A stretch of DNA of 64,000 bases from Procambarus clarkii (GCF_040958095.1 NC_091209.1:7572589-7636588); one strand, 5' to 3'; shown: positions 1 through 9,850, counted from the first letter of the stretch. Notes: a model not told the origin generated them from the sequence alone. Translations and numbers: made by a program.

Positions 1-184
1 CCTGAGAAAAGTATCCAGAGGCTGGTATACTAAGGAACATAAATAGTGAGGTAATGAAAACAGAGTGGGCAATGTTAACAGTTCTATAGCAAGCACAAGT
101 GCTATCATAACACACTTTGTGCATTATTTTTCTCATTGCTATAATAAGTTCAGGAATCATATGGAACACTGTCCAGGGTAAGTT

Positions 185-275
185 ATGTGGGCTGGGGCAC
201 TGAGCTCAGACTGATGCATTGAGCTCAGGCTGGGGTATTGAGCATAGGCAGAGGGGCAATGAGCACAATGTTTAA
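185..275. repeat. Short degenerate tandem repeat, about 24 bp
   Basis: A motif like CTGGGGCAYTGAGCTCAG recurs three to four times with substitutions, giving an imperfect period near 24 bp. Nothing suggests coding. The flanks (1-184 and 276-380) show no recognisable feature. Confidence 0.35.
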
Positions 276-381
276 TGTTCAAAAGAAAAATGAAAAATTG
301 CTTTGTATATATAACAACAAAAATAGAGGGCATGAATGAATTAATTTATGAATGTGTTGGAGTGTAGGAGAGATATAAAGA

Positions 382-600
382 GTGAGATACGCATTTAAAG
401 GTGATTATTTTCCAGTGTGCTGCGAGAACTTTTTAGGAAAGAACGAGACGAAGGTGTTCTGGAATCAATTCAATTATTGTGAAAAGAAGCCACAAGATGT
501 TAATAAAGTTCTTGTCTTGGGAGATATGACTGCTAGGACAGGGAATAAATTTTCCTGGCCTGAGGTCAGGCTCGATTAGCGTTGTTCAGAAGGAAATGAG
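382..600 (+). pseudogene. Relic of a LINE endonuclease domain
   Basis: A 65-codon open stretch contains FWNQF followed, after about 17 residues, by VLVLGDMTARTG. This matches the spacing and shape of the APE-type endonuclease segment of non-LTR retrotransposons, in which a GD-x-N-A-R-x-G motif carries a catalytic Asp and Asn. Here the Asn is replaced by Thr (GDMTARTG) and the frame stops soon after, so it is a dead fragment. No neighbouring RT region remains. The short length leaves chance resemblance possible. Confidence 0.4.
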
Positions 601-624
601 ATGTAAATTTTGCAGATCCTCATA

Positions 625-705
625 GTGGTAAGAGTGACCCAGACCAAATCGCTAGCGAAATGTGGGGCGAGTGTTTTACCACTGCTCCGCGGGGACATTC
701 CTAGT
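625..705 (-). repeat. Possible decayed tRNA-derived SINE head
   Basis: The reverse complement reads GCAGTGGTAAAACACTCGCC, close to the A-box region of the SINE at 2835-3113 (GTAGTGGTAAGACACTCGCC). The expected B box is too degraded to recognise. Low confidence. Confidence 0.25.
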
Positions 706-753
706 TCAACTTTTAAACAGTGATACCAGTTAGACAGAGCAAGTCAACTTTAC

Positions 754-913
754 CTGATTCAAGTGTAACCTAAGGGCAGAAGAGTTGGCAAATGTGCGAG
801 GGCATCCTTGTGGACAACGAATGTTAACAGAGATGGATGATAAGCTCTCTTCGTCTGGGGTCACATGTTGTACTACTTCACTGGCTGCCATTACTTTGGT
901 CAGGGATTCACAT
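754..913 (-). CDS. Putative internal exon with an N-terminal ATMIN/ASCIZ-like C2H2 zinc finger
   Basis: On the minus strand a 160-nt open segment is bounded by a polypyrimidine-AG acceptor (TATTTCCAG) and a GTAAAG donor after CAG. It encodes about 53 residues ending in CPQGCPRTFANSSALRLHL. This looks like the first half of a Cys2His2 finger (two Cys, hydrophobic core, first His), with the second His expected in the next exon. The N-S-x-A-L-x-x-HL pattern after a GC-x-x-x-F/L core resembles the first finger of ATMIN/ASCIZ, a zinc-finger transcription factor of the Dynll1 promoter and DNA-damage response. That assignment is from memory and tentative. No flanking exon is identifiable in the window; the next one would lie beyond its left edge. 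Confidence 0.45.
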
Positions 914-1263
914 CTGGAAATAGACATGTTTACTACCAAAGACAAAATATGAAGAAGGTGGAGGGAGTATTGTATTTTAAAAGATAGATGGGCAAAGCTA
1001 ATGTAAAATTAGAAAAAATAAGGATGATATTCCCAGTGTCAGAGAGACAAAGCCAGTATCATACTTAGGCTCATCGAAATCATGATTACCTAATTACCTC
1101 ATTAAATTCCTGAAATTATCCATATACACACTATACAATATGAATCTACGTAATCGTTGCAATAATAATGATAGCAATCACCATATGAACCGCATAATAA
1201 TTGAGAAACTTTAGCACCTCTGGTGGTCAGAAGCTTAACTGGAGTGTATTCTATGTATTAAAA

Positions 1264-1445
1264 TATAATAATAATAATAATCATAATAATAATATTAATA
1301 TTAATAATGTTTAATCAGGTAAAAGTACATACAGTACTGTACATACAAAATGATTTACTAACAGAATGTTAGATTTCTTGATAGAGCTGGTTTATACTAT
1401 GCCTAAAGCTAATAGTATGCAGAGCATTTCAGGCAAAATAGTTTT
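1264..1445 (-). mobile_element. 5'-truncated 3' tail of the CR1/L2-like LINE
   Basis: An AAT-rich microsatellite (1264-1310) is followed by sequence whose reverse complement matches the 3' UTR of the LINEs at 4022-6299 and 37345-39610. It includes degraded versions of the conserved GCCCGAAACGCTTTGCG and TTAGGCATTGTATGTACTAG blocks. The element therefore lies on the minus strand and retains only about 180 bp. It is clearly older than the other copies. Confidence 0.65.
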
Positions 1446-1503
1446 CAAAACTATCATAGGATATATCATTGGATAGCAAAACTCGTTATTCATTGGTATG
1501 GTA

Positions 1504-1800
1504 AGTGAAAAGGGCGATGAGTGAGATTTTGCCCACATTAACCTACAATTTTCAGAATATCGGAAATATATAAAATATGACTCCTGGACATTATTTAGGA
1601 GCAGAATTCACGGTGATTACACATATTTGGAGTTTTAAATTACGACTTTTTATACCAAAAATATGCAAATTAGTGAAAAGGACGATGGGTTAGATTTTGT
1701 CTAAATTGACTTACAGTTTTCACAATATCGGAAATATGACTCCTGGACATTATTTTGGAGCAGAATTCATGGTGATTGGACATATATGTTGTTCTAATAA
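1504..1800. repeat. Diverged tandem duplication, period about 168 bp
   Basis: Sequence beginning AGTGAAAAGGGCGATGAGT at 1504 recurs at 1672 as AGTGAAAAGGACGATGGGT. Both copies then contain CAATATCGGAAATAT-like sequence followed by ATGACTCCTGGACATTATTT and GAGCAGAATTCA. Two copies differ at scattered sites. There is no coding signal. Confidence 0.75.
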
Positions 1801-2145
1801 TGTCCGCTCTGAGGACATGATCATGTGGGGAGTTTGACTGGGGTGGTACATCTTTCAAATGATAATGCAGGTGTCCTAAGGCTAGCTCAGCATGGATAGA
1901 AACCTCGTATACAGCAAAAGGGCAAATGCTGGCGTGATCCTTATTTCAGTACGAATATGGACTTCGAAAGCAAGGCCTATTGATCATTTTTACTTTAGGA
2001 ATTTTAAACAAGAAGTGTCAGAAAATTTACCCCAGTGATAACTGGCTTCTGGAGGCCAAGTGTTCATAGCGATGTCGCTTTTTGATCCTTTGATGTCGGC
2101 TCTTCCTATCATTGTGAAGCATAATTCACTAAGCATTGGATTGTT

Positions 2146-2535
2146 CACCCCTCCATGCAAATAAAAGGGCCCAGTCTATGGAACTCACTCCCTGATGAAT
2201 TAAAAAATTGTCCAACCCATGCCCTGTTCAAAAGTAAAACCAAAAAGTACCTGATTTCATCCTCATAGTTTCCTTTGTGCTTCAAACTCACACTATCTTG
2301 AACTACCCACTTCCCCAATATAAGTACTGAAGACTAATTAAGTACTTAATCTTTAGCAGTGTAATCACCTCTGTCAATTTATATTGTTGATATAAAACCT
2401 TGCTACGATGTACTACTTCATCTTGCTCGATATGTTAGATTAAGAACCTGCCGCTTTGCATGTTAGTGGCTTTGCATGTAAAAATATCACTAATGTAATC
2501 TCACCTTCCCATTGTACCTGCTAGTAAATAAAATA

Positions 2536-2580
<45 letters not shown>
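2146..2580 (+). pseudogene. 3' end of a second LINE type: RT C-terminus plus 3' UTR and ATT tail
   Basis: An open reading ending in TAG at 2266-2268 encodes GPSLWNSLPDELKNCP, then FKSKTKKYL and a serine-rich end. This is the usual C-terminus of CR1/L2/Jockey-type reverse transcriptases (W-N-x-L-P ... F-K-x-x-x-K-x-x-L). About 270 bp of 3' UTR follow, and the copy ends in AATAAAATAT plus an ATT microsatellite (about 2537-2580). It differs from the family at 4022-6299 in protein and UTR, so it is a separate lineage. The 5' side is truncated. Confidence 0.7.
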
Positions 2581-2581
<1 letters not shown>

Positions 2582-2834
2582 AGCGAAGACATGGGTAGTT
2601 TAAGTAGCGAAAGCATACCAACGAATAAGATGGTATTTATACTGTATCATAAAACTCTTGTCCTATGGAGTTGATTTAACTTCCACACATTTTTAAATAA
2701 ATATTAAATCTTTTGTGGCTATTTATGCTAGATATTATAAATGTGGATTCTACCTGTTAATATCACCAATTAAATTTTGTGACAATTTGAGCAGAGAAGT
2801 GACGACTGGATCACTGTGTACAGGAGGCTGACAA

Positions 2835-2838
2835 TTTA

Positions 2839-2869
<31 letters not shown>

Positions 2870-3113
2870 ATATACAAGAGTTGTTACATTCTTGTACAGC
2901 CACTAGTACGCGTAGTGTTTTGGGCAGGTCCCCGGAATACGACCCCCGCCGCGAAGAATTGTTGTTACAACCAAGTACACATTTTACTGTTGCGTTAAAC
3001 AGAGGCTACAGTTAAGGATTTGCGCCCAGTAAATCCTCCCCGGCCAGGATACGAACCCATGACATAGCGCTCGCGGAACGCCAGGCGAGTGTCTTACCAC
3101 TACACCATTGAGA
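2835..3113 (-). mobile_element. tRNA-derived SINE with poly(A) tail
   Basis: Read on the minus strand, a tRNA-like head carries an A box (TGGTGTAGTGG, 3097-3107) and a near-canonical B box (GGTTCGTATCC, 3047-3057) about 40 bp apart, as in an RNA polymerase III internal promoter. A body follows (CGGGGAGGATTTACTGGGCGC ...), then a 3' module with ACTAGTGGCTGTACAAGAATG, then a T run on the plus strand (2838-2863), which is the poly(A) tail. A 5'-truncated second copy is at 57455-57682. The 3' module resembles the 3' UTR of the CR1/L2-like LINE in this window. Confidence 0.8.
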
Positions 3114-3584
3114 CTGTGTCTGAAACACTCTGCATATAGGCTTTAGGTATTTGTATGTACTAGTTCTGCCTATAAATAATCAGAAAGTTTGTAACTCTGC
3201 ATCTATGTATGTACTTTTCGTAAATAAAATATTATTATTAATATATCTTGGTCAAGTCGCTCCACAACATTGTCACTTGCACCCTATACTTCCTATGGCG
3301 GCACCTGCTACACATTTACTTCTAATTTTGTTATGAAATAAGATTATTTCTGAGTAAAAATAACTTTTAGTCATGTTCTGCATTCAGCACCAACATTATA
3401 GCGAGTAAATACACCATATATATCTTCATTACTTACGTAATGCTGGTAGCCTTTGGGTAATTCTACGGACCGCAAAAAACTGTTGTTCTTACATTTAATG
3501 TTAATATTATACCCGTAAGGCTGTCAACCATGCTTTAATGACCAACTCACAGCAAGAGTGAGACGCAGTAAAGGAGCCAAATTG

Positions 3585-3800
3585 AAATTGAAATAAGTTT
3601 AATGAGGTAAAATACACACAAAGGGATGAGGTAACTCAAGCCATGCTCACCCCGTTCAGTACATCGTGTTAATACATACATATAAACACATCACAAACAA
3701 TAAACATATTACCAAACATTCTGAGAGATAAACATCTACATTTCCTAAGGAGCCAAGGTTCATCCTCCAGTGAACAGGTGCTGCTCCCGGTGGCGGCAGA
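3585..3800 (-). repeat. Interspersed repeat ending in a TTGAAA-type microsatellite
   Basis: On the plus strand the block opens with repeated ATTGAAATTGAAATAAG, then AT-rich sequence with GGTAAAATACACACAAAGGG. On the minus strand this reads as a 3' end finishing in a short CAATTT repeat, as in LINE 3' ends. No coding portion is attached. The family is not identified. The remainder up to 3983 holds nothing I recognise. Confidence 0.4.
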
Positions 3801-3983
3801 GAGCGTCCGTCCCCTTCGCCGTCAACGACAAGACTGAGACACACAGGGTTGCTAGCTCCAAATTGCTGGAAGTAGCGAGCTGACGGTCTAAAAGTAGCGA
3901 ATTTGTAATAAGAGTAGCCCAATTTTTTGTTTAGTTACCACCTCTGGTGCAAGTGTAGGGACCCATAGCCTCGGAGAAGAAAA

Positions 3984-4021
3984 TATCCATATCTCAACTA
4001 TGGTATTTGTGCTTGGGGTTC
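3984..4021 (+). pseudogene. Left fragment of a LINE interrupted by a nested LINE
   Basis: This matches the RT segment encoding YPYLNYGICAWGST in the LINE at 35163-36837 and stops exactly where the minus-strand LINE begins. The sequence resumes at about 6301 with the next codons, so both pieces belong to one older plus-strand copy. Confidence 0.8.
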
Positions 4022-6299
4022 TACAATACAATACAATACAATTTTATTTAGGTAAGGTACATACATACAATAAATATTTACAAGGATTGTTTAACTTATA
4101 GGTATAGCTAGTACATACAATGCCTAAAGCCACTATTACGCAAAGCGTTTCGGGCATGATAAACTTCAATGACAAGCTTAATACTAATTGAGCATAATGA
4201 GTAGAATGAAAACAAGAAATGAAAACATAGATGAAAAAGCAGCACAAATACAATTATGTCGACAAACAGCGCTCTTTAAAGAAAAAAAACAGACATTGGT
4301 TGACAATAGAAGGGTAAGGTAGGTTACAGGGAATTTATTAGGTATAGCTTCGCTTTTAACTTAAACTGGTTGAGAGAGGTACAGTCTTTAACATGGTTGG
4401 GAAGGTCATTCCACATTCTGGGCCCCTTGATTTGTAGAGCATTTCTAGTTTGATTAAGTCGTACTCTAGGAATATCAAAACTGTATTTATTTCTGGTGTG
4501 ATGCTCATGGGTTCTGATACAACCTTCTATGAAGCTTTTGAGATCAGGATTGGCATTATAGTTTAACGTTTTATATATGTATAATACACATGAGAGAATG
4601 TGCAGTGACTTAATGTCTAACATATTCAGAGATTTAAGTAGGGGTACCGAGTGATGTCTGGGGCCAGAATTGGATATTGTCCTAATAGCAGCTTTGTGTT
4701 GAGTAATTAGAGGACGTAAGTGATTTTGGGTAGTAGAGCCCCAAGCACAAATACCATAGTTGAGATATGGATAGATAAGGGAGTAATAGAGAGTCACCAG
4801 GGCAGAGCGTGGTACATAATATCTGATCTTAGAAAGAATGCCCACAGTTTTTGAAACTTTTTTTGATATGTTTAGAATGTGTCCCTGGACATTAAGCTTG
4901 TGGTCAATGAGAATGCCAAGGAATTTGCCATCTAATTTGTTACAAATTTGGGTATTGTTTATTTTGAGATTTATTTGATTAGAGGATTTATTGCCAAACA
5001 GAATATAAAAGGTTTTGTCAATGTTAAGGGTGAGTTTGTTGGCAGTTAGCCACAGATGGACTTTATTTAGCTCAGTATTTACTGTGGCATTTAGAGCAAG
5101 GGGATCAGGACTGGAGTAAATGAAGGTTGTGTCGTCAGCAAATAGAATTGGTTTGAGGTGTTGGGAGGCATTTGGAAGGTCATTAATGTAGATGAGAAAG
5201 AGGAGAGGGCCAAGTATGCTGCCCTGGGGAACACCAATGTTGATGGGTAGGGTGGGAGAAATTGTATTATTCACAGAAACATATTGGAGCCTGTCAGTAA
5301 GGTAGGATTTGAGGTATTGTAGGGAGTGTCCTCTGACTCCATAATGATGTAATTTAAGAAGAAGGTTTTGGTGGTTGACAGTGTCAAAAGCTTTACGCAG
5401 GTCCACAAACAACCCAACAGAGAACTCATTTTTATCAAGAGCTGTATGAATCGAGTTAAGCATACTAATAAGTGCATCGTTAGTGCTTTTTTTGGGTCTG
5501 AAGCCATATTGGCAAGGGCTAAGTATATTGAGTTTGGCTAGATATGAGTAAAGCTGCTTATAGATTAGTTTTTCAAAAATTTTTGACAAGTTTGGCAGGA
5601 TAGATATAGGTCTGTAGTTGTTAACATCTGTGAGATTACCACATTTGTGGACAGGCGTCACTCTCGCTTTTTTTAGAATATCTGGGAAGGTTTGGAGTTC
5701 AAGTGACTTGTTGAAGAGCAAAGCAATAGCAGGGGCTAAAGATCTGGAGGCTTTTTTGTAAATTAAAGTTGGTATCTCCTCAAGGGCACCAGACTTGGTT
5801 TTAAGGGAAAGGATTATCTCATTGACGTCAGTGGAATTAATAGGCTTTAGGTACAGAGACTGTGGATAGTTGCCTGAGAGATAGTCATTAATGTCTGTAC
5901 TGGAAGATGGAATATCATTTGCAAGGGATGAACCAATGGAAGAGAAGAACCTATTGAACTCAGTAGCAGAATCAGAGGCTGAAAGCTGACCATCGTTATT
6001 AGACAGGAGAGTCGGTTTGTTATTTAAAGACTTCTTTGATCCCAATATTTGAGAAATTGTTCTCCAAGTTTGTTTAATGTTGCTCTTTATTTGGGTAAAT
6101 TTATCTTCGTAGTATTTAGTTTTGGCTCGTCTAATTATCTTAGACAGCAATAATGAGTAATTCTTTGAGAATTCTTTGGAGACAATTCCTAACCTATACT
6201 TCTTCTCAAGGTCATGTTTTTTATTAATAGATTTAAGTATTCCCTTTGTAAGCCAGGGATTGTTAAGCCTTTTGGTTGTGACTTGTTTTGTAAGCATTT
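4022..6299 (-). mobile_element. 5'-truncated CR1/L2-like LINE nested in another LINE
   Basis: Reading minus, the element spans the RT coding region, the 3' UTR (about 4022-4323, with the conserved GCCCGAAACGCTTTGCGTAA block at about 4137-4156) and a short ATTGT-type tail at 4022-4041. The plus-strand sequence on both sides comes from a second copy of the same family and is contiguous when the insert is removed. TTCTAC flanks both sides, consistent with a target-site duplication of up to 6 bp. The endonuclease half is missing. Confidence 0.9.
4324..6297 (-). CDS. LINE reverse transcriptase (ORF2 C-terminal portion), long open frame
   Basis: The frame is 657 residues with no internal stop. It starts in the linker before the RT (NPWLTKGILKSINKKHD), passes through a template-binding segment with YRPISILPNLSKIFEKLIY, then palm motif A (FVDLRKAFDTVNH), motif B (GVPQGSILGPLLFLIYINDL) and the catalytic motif C (FADDTTF), and ends at INSL. 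It is the polymerase for target-primed reverse transcription in CR1/L2-type elements. The annotated Met is not a natural start, because an intact ORF2 would begin with an endonuclease domain that is absent here. An open frame this long indicates recent insertion. Clade assignment (CR1, L2 or Jockey-like) is inferred from motifs only. Confidence 0.85.
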   Translation of the reverse strand: MLTKQVTTKRLNNPWLTKGILKSINKKHDLEKKYRLGIVSKEFSKNYSLLLSKIIRRAKTKYYEDKFTQIKSNIKQTWRTISQILGSKKSLNNKPTLLSNNDGQLSASDSATEFNRFFSSIGSSLANDIPSSSTDINDYLSGNYPQSLYLKPINSTDVNEIILSLKTKSGALEEIPTLIYKKASRSLAPAIALLFNKSLELQTFPDILKKARVTPVHKCGNLTDVNNYRPISILPNLSKIFEKLIYKQLYSYLAKLNILSPCQYGFRPKKSTNDALISMLNSIHTALDKNEFSVGLFVDLRKAFDTVNHQNLLLKLHHYGVRGHSLQYLKSYLTDRLQYVSVNNTISPTLPINIGVPQGSILGPLLFLIYINDLPNASQHLKPILFADDTTFIYSSPDPLALNATVNTELNKVHLWLTANKLTLNIDKTFYILFGNKSSNQINLKINNTQICNKLDGKFLGILIDHKLNVQGHILNISKKVSKTVGILSKIRYYVPRSALVTLYYSLIYPYLNYGICAWGSTTQNHLRPLITQHKAAIRTISNSGPRHHSVPLLKSLNMLDIKSLHILSCVLYIYKTLNYNANPDLKSFIEGCIRTHEHHTRNKYSFDIPRVRLNQTRNALQIKGPRMWNDLPNHVKDCTSLNQFKLKAKLYLINSL

Positions 6300-6301
6300 C
6301 T

Positions 6302-6548
6302 ACTACCCAAAATCATTTATGTCCTCTAATTACTCAACACAAAGCTGCTATTAGGACAATATCCAACTCTGGCCCCAGACATCACTCGGTACCCCTACTC
6401 AAATCTCTTAATATGTTAGATATTAAGTCACTGCACATTCTCGCATGTGTATTATACATATATAAAACGCTGAACTTTAATGCCAATCCTGACCTCAAAA
6501 GATTCATTGAAGGTTGTAACAGAACCTATGAGCACCACACCAGAAATA
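6302..6548 (+). pseudogene. Right fragment of the interrupted LINE
   Basis: This encodes the RT C-terminal stretch starting TTQNHL and ending EHHTRNK, then breaks off into unrelated sequence before the normal stop codon and 3' UTR. It continues the fragment at 3984-4021. The 3' end of this older copy has been lost. Confidence 0.8.
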
Positions 6549-7009
6549 AATAATCACTGATTTTCTCAGAAAAGCGGTGAAATTCTGCGAAGAAAAAAAT
6601 GCATTACCATGAGTTGGAGACTAACCGACTATATAGCGCGCACCGAGTGGGGTACTTAAATGCAAGCCGCGGACACAGCACCCTCCATATATCATCAGTA
6701 CTTTGCTTTAAGAGGTCAGACCCCACCCTGATCCGGTGCATTAAACCGGTAAGAGACGGGAGACCTCTTAAGGAAAGTGCAACCCTCTAGATCAGGCTCT
6801 CCTGCACCCAGCACTGCCGGGTGGGTAAACATTAGGCAGCAACGATTAGAGCCATGATCTACTCGCCTCTGCCTCACCAGTTACACTACAAAACGCTGGT
6901 GTTGTGTTTTCCACACATCAGCATTAAGGTATAACCTTCACACACACTGCGCCTATCTTAATGGAGCATCACCATCACGAAATTCTTCACATATTCTGCA
7001 CTTGTCGCG
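6549..7009. other. Intergenic stretch with one inverted repeat
   Basis: No coding signal seen. TAAGAGGTC near 6710 pairs with GACCTCTTA near 6762 around a loop of about 45 bp that itself contains CCGGTGCATTAAACCGG. No function is implied. Confidence 0.4.
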
Positions 7010-7537
7010 ATGAAGGTGAAAGCTCATAAGTCTCCAGAGTGTGGGAAGAGCTTCAGTCAGCTTGGAGGTATGAAGACTCACATGGTGCATTCGGGTGACA
7101 AACCTCACGAGTGTCCTGAGTGTGGGAGGAGATTCAGTCAGCGTGAAAATAATAATAATAATAATAATTTTTATTTAGGCAAAGGTACATACATAAAGAG
7201 ATTTTACAAAGTTTGTTGGCTTTATAGATAGGAGCTAGTACATACAATGCCTAAAGCCACTATTACGCAAAGCGTTTCGGGCAGAAAATAGAAAAAGACA
7301 GACAGACAGATAGAAAAGACAGCGGAAAATATAAAGACTCACATGTTAGTGCATTCGGGGAAGAATCCTTATAAGTGCCTAGAGTGTGGGAAGAGGTTCA
7401 GGCATTTTCGAAGTATGACCACTCATGTTTTATTACATTCGGCTGACAAACCCCACAAGTGTAGATGTCAAACCTCACGAGTGTCCCACAGTGTGGGAAG
7501 AGGTTCAGTCTGCTTCGTCATATGAAGACACATTTTC
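7010..7537 (+). pseudogene. Degenerate C2H2 zinc-finger array (left part)
   Basis: The plus strand encodes finger units with TH-x5-HSGDKPHECPECGRRFSQ-like linkers: CGKSFSQLGGMKTHMVHSGD, CPECGRRFSQ, CLECGKRFRHFRSMTTH and HSADKPHKC. These are DNA-binding fingers of the multi-finger transcription-factor type. The array is broken. The first finger has lost its first Cys (SPEC for CPEC), a LINE tail interrupts it at about 7150-7317, and the frame slips near 7465 and again near the composite insertion. No full-length gene is present. The array resumes at 23941. Confidence 0.8.
7150..7317 (-). mobile_element. LINE 3' tail inserted in the zinc-finger array
   Basis: The insert starts with an AAT microsatellite and continues with the reverse complement of the CR1/L2-like 3' UTR (GCCTAAAGCCACTATTACGC, CAAAGCGTTTCGGGCAG), then a short GACA-rich stretch. 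CAGCGTGAAAAT on the left and CAGCGGAAAAT on the right of the insert form a direct repeat of about 11-12 bp, a good target-site duplication. Only the last 130 bp or so of the element were copied. Confidence 0.8.
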
Positions 7538-8941
7538 TGACCAGGGGGAGAAAGATACTGGCAGTATGGGGCGTTAAAGTTTATTGAGGATTAAATTCTG
7601 CAGAACATGTAAATATATAAAGTTCAAATATAAAGTAAGTAATTATATAAAGTCTATATTAAACACGGTTTATATTATAGACTTATAACAAAGTTGATAT
7701 TATATTAAACTTAATATTGAACATGTAAATATATAAAGTAAATATATAACGTTTATATCAAAATATATAAAGTAAATATATAAAGTAAGAATTAACAGTA
7801 ACAATTCCAAGTCCGAGGACTAGATTTAACTTAAGGTACACCCGTAGTAAGTATGAGACCTTAGCCTATAGTGACATGGAAACTAATTCTGCAGAAACCT
7901 AAAGGTTAACTGGTACTAGAATTAAGGCCGAGTGCAAATGTGTAGTAATTATATAACACTAGGATATAACAGGCAGGACACAAAGAATAACTAATAAGTG
8001 AGAGACCACATAACACGTAATGTACCCGGCCAAGAGGCCGTAAAAGACCTAATGGATAAGGAGAAGGGGGTGTGACTACAAGTAGGGCTTACTAGCACCT
8101 AGACTGGGCAAAGTATTAGCTGCGGACAGCGGGACACTTGGGGACCGGCGCTGCACCCCCACCGCAGGCCAGCGGCCGGACCCCCCCCCCCACCCCCCCC
8201 CCCCGAAGGGCGAGTGCCAGCTGGCCGCGTGAGGCACTCAAAGTAGCAGAGCAACAAACGTCCCGTCTGACGTAGGATGTGAGCACTACTCTTCCGCCTG
8301 CCGTCTGCCATTATTTCTGATGTGGCGAGCCCGTCCCGAGACAGCTGGGTGCGGGGCGTAGTCATCTGAAGTTAAGCCTAGCGCCGAGAGGGCAGCGCAT
8401 AGGATCCTGGAGAAATCCCGCCTGGTGACAGGAGCGCTTGTAGGATCTGTGCTTGTAGGATCCGAAGAGTGTTGATTCCTGACCATGTAGCAATACCTGG
8501 TCCAGTCGGAGCGTGCGACGATTTTTTGTCGCGTAGCTCACCTCCCCCGGGCTGAAAGATATAAGGCAGTAAGGGTGGGCAGAAGCGGCGTGCAGTGTTA
8601 TCGTGACAGGCAAGAGCACAGACGAGGGGGAAACCCTAGCTGAATCAATACAGAGACGAAAAACGGGGGAGGGAGCCCGGCAGCAGGAATTAAGAGAAAC
8701 CTTAATTAACAATCCTGGATGAATAAAGAGCATCCGAGTAATTATACTGTAGCAATGAAGGGGGCTAACGATTCTAAGAATCTTCCAGCAAACGGAAGGG
8801 GGAAGTACCTTTGCTAAGAGCAAAGGTGGGAGAAAACCAGTAGGAGAACAGCAAGGAAGCACAAAGCAACTATAACAGGGTAATACGAAACACTATAAAT
8901 CTTGAATATAAACAATACATATACCAAGAACGGGTATTTTC
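7538..8941. repeat. Head module, copy 1
   Basis: This runs from TGACCAGGGGG to the AAGAACGGGTAT that normally joins the body. It is AT-rich at first, with a degenerate AAATATATAAAGT repeat (about 7606-7790), then GC-richer with a poly(C) tract near 8180. Copy 1 has no body and joins copy 2 directly. Minus-strand open stretches here are shared among copies but vary at both ends, so I do not call them coding. On the minus strand the end carries CAATAAA near 7580. Confidence 0.75.
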
Positions 8942-9843
8942 TGACCAGGGGGAGAAAGATACTGGCAGTATGGGGCGTTACAGTTTATTGAAGATTAAAT
9001 TCTGCAGAACATGTAAATATATAAAGTTCACATAAAGTAAGTAATTATATAAAGTTTATATTAAACACGGTTTATATTATAGACTTAACAAAGTTGATAT
9101 TATATAAAACTTAATATTGAACATGTAAATATACAAAGTTTCAAATATAATTTAAGGAATATATAACGTTTATATTAAAATATATAAAGTAAATATATAA
9201 AGTAAATATATAAAGTAAGAATTAACAGTAACAATTCCAAGGACTAGATTTAACTTAAAAGGTACACCCGTAGTAAGTATGAGACCTTAGCCTATAGTGA
9301 CATGGAAACTAATTCTGCAGAAACCTAAAGGTTAACTGGTACTAGAATTAAGGCCGAGTGCAAATGTGTAGTAATTATATAACACTAGGATATAACAGGC
9401 AGGACACAAAGAATAACTAATAAGTGAGAGACCACATAACACGTAATGTACCCGGCCAAGAGGCCGTAAAAGACCTAATGGATAAGGAGAAGGGGGTGTG
9501 ACTACAAGTAGGGCTTACTAGCACCTAGACTGGGCAAAGTATTAGCTGCGGACAGCGGGACACTTGGGGACCGGCGCTGCACCCCCCTTCCCACATGCAG
9601 TGGGGAGACAATCGGGACAACTGTGCAAAGCATGACGGGGGTACAAAAGCAGCCGCTTGCAAAAGGGGGGGAGGGTGGGGTTTTGCGAGGGCAGCGGCGA
9701 GGGCAGGCGGAGTGAGGCGGAGCCCCGTTGTGCGCCCGTATTTATACGGCCCCAAACTGCCCGCGCAACGCCGCGGGACGCGCTGCACAATTGTTTCTTT
9801 CTCCCCCGCCAGAAACATCCCCGCTTGTGATGCAAGCAGTGAC
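8942..9843. repeat. Short unit: head fused directly to tail (copy 2)
   Basis: The first 640 bp match the head, up to GGCGCTGCACCCCC near 9588. The sequence then jumps to CTTCCCACATGCAGTGG and the tail (9685-9843), ending GCAGTGAC. The middle of the unit, including the whole body, is deleted, giving a roughly 0.9-kb derivative like the internally deleted forms of DNA transposons. Confidence 0.75.
9685..9843 (-). promoter_or_regulatory. Tail module with palindromic TATA motif
   Basis: All tail copies (9685-9843, 17822-17990, 23773-23940 and the partial 34977-35046) share a GCGAGGGCAGCGGC repeat, the palindrome CCGTATTTATACGG in the three complete copies, a GC-rich CGCGCAACGCCGCGGGACGC block and TTTCTTTCTCCCCCGCCAGA. 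On the minus strand the palindrome reads TATAAATA, a plausible TATA box that would drive transcription toward the body and head. The promoter role is inference from motif only. Confidence 0.35.
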
Positions 9844-9850
9844 CATTTTC

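Noticed and set aside
3097-3107. tRNA gene at the SINE head near 3050-3110
   Set aside because: The B box is imperfect, the acceptor stem does not pair, and it is followed by SINE body and poly(A).
8362-8862. 166-codon minus-strand ORF repeated in head copies
   Set aside because: It is shared because the DNA is repeated. Ends and frame differ between copies and no motif is seen.
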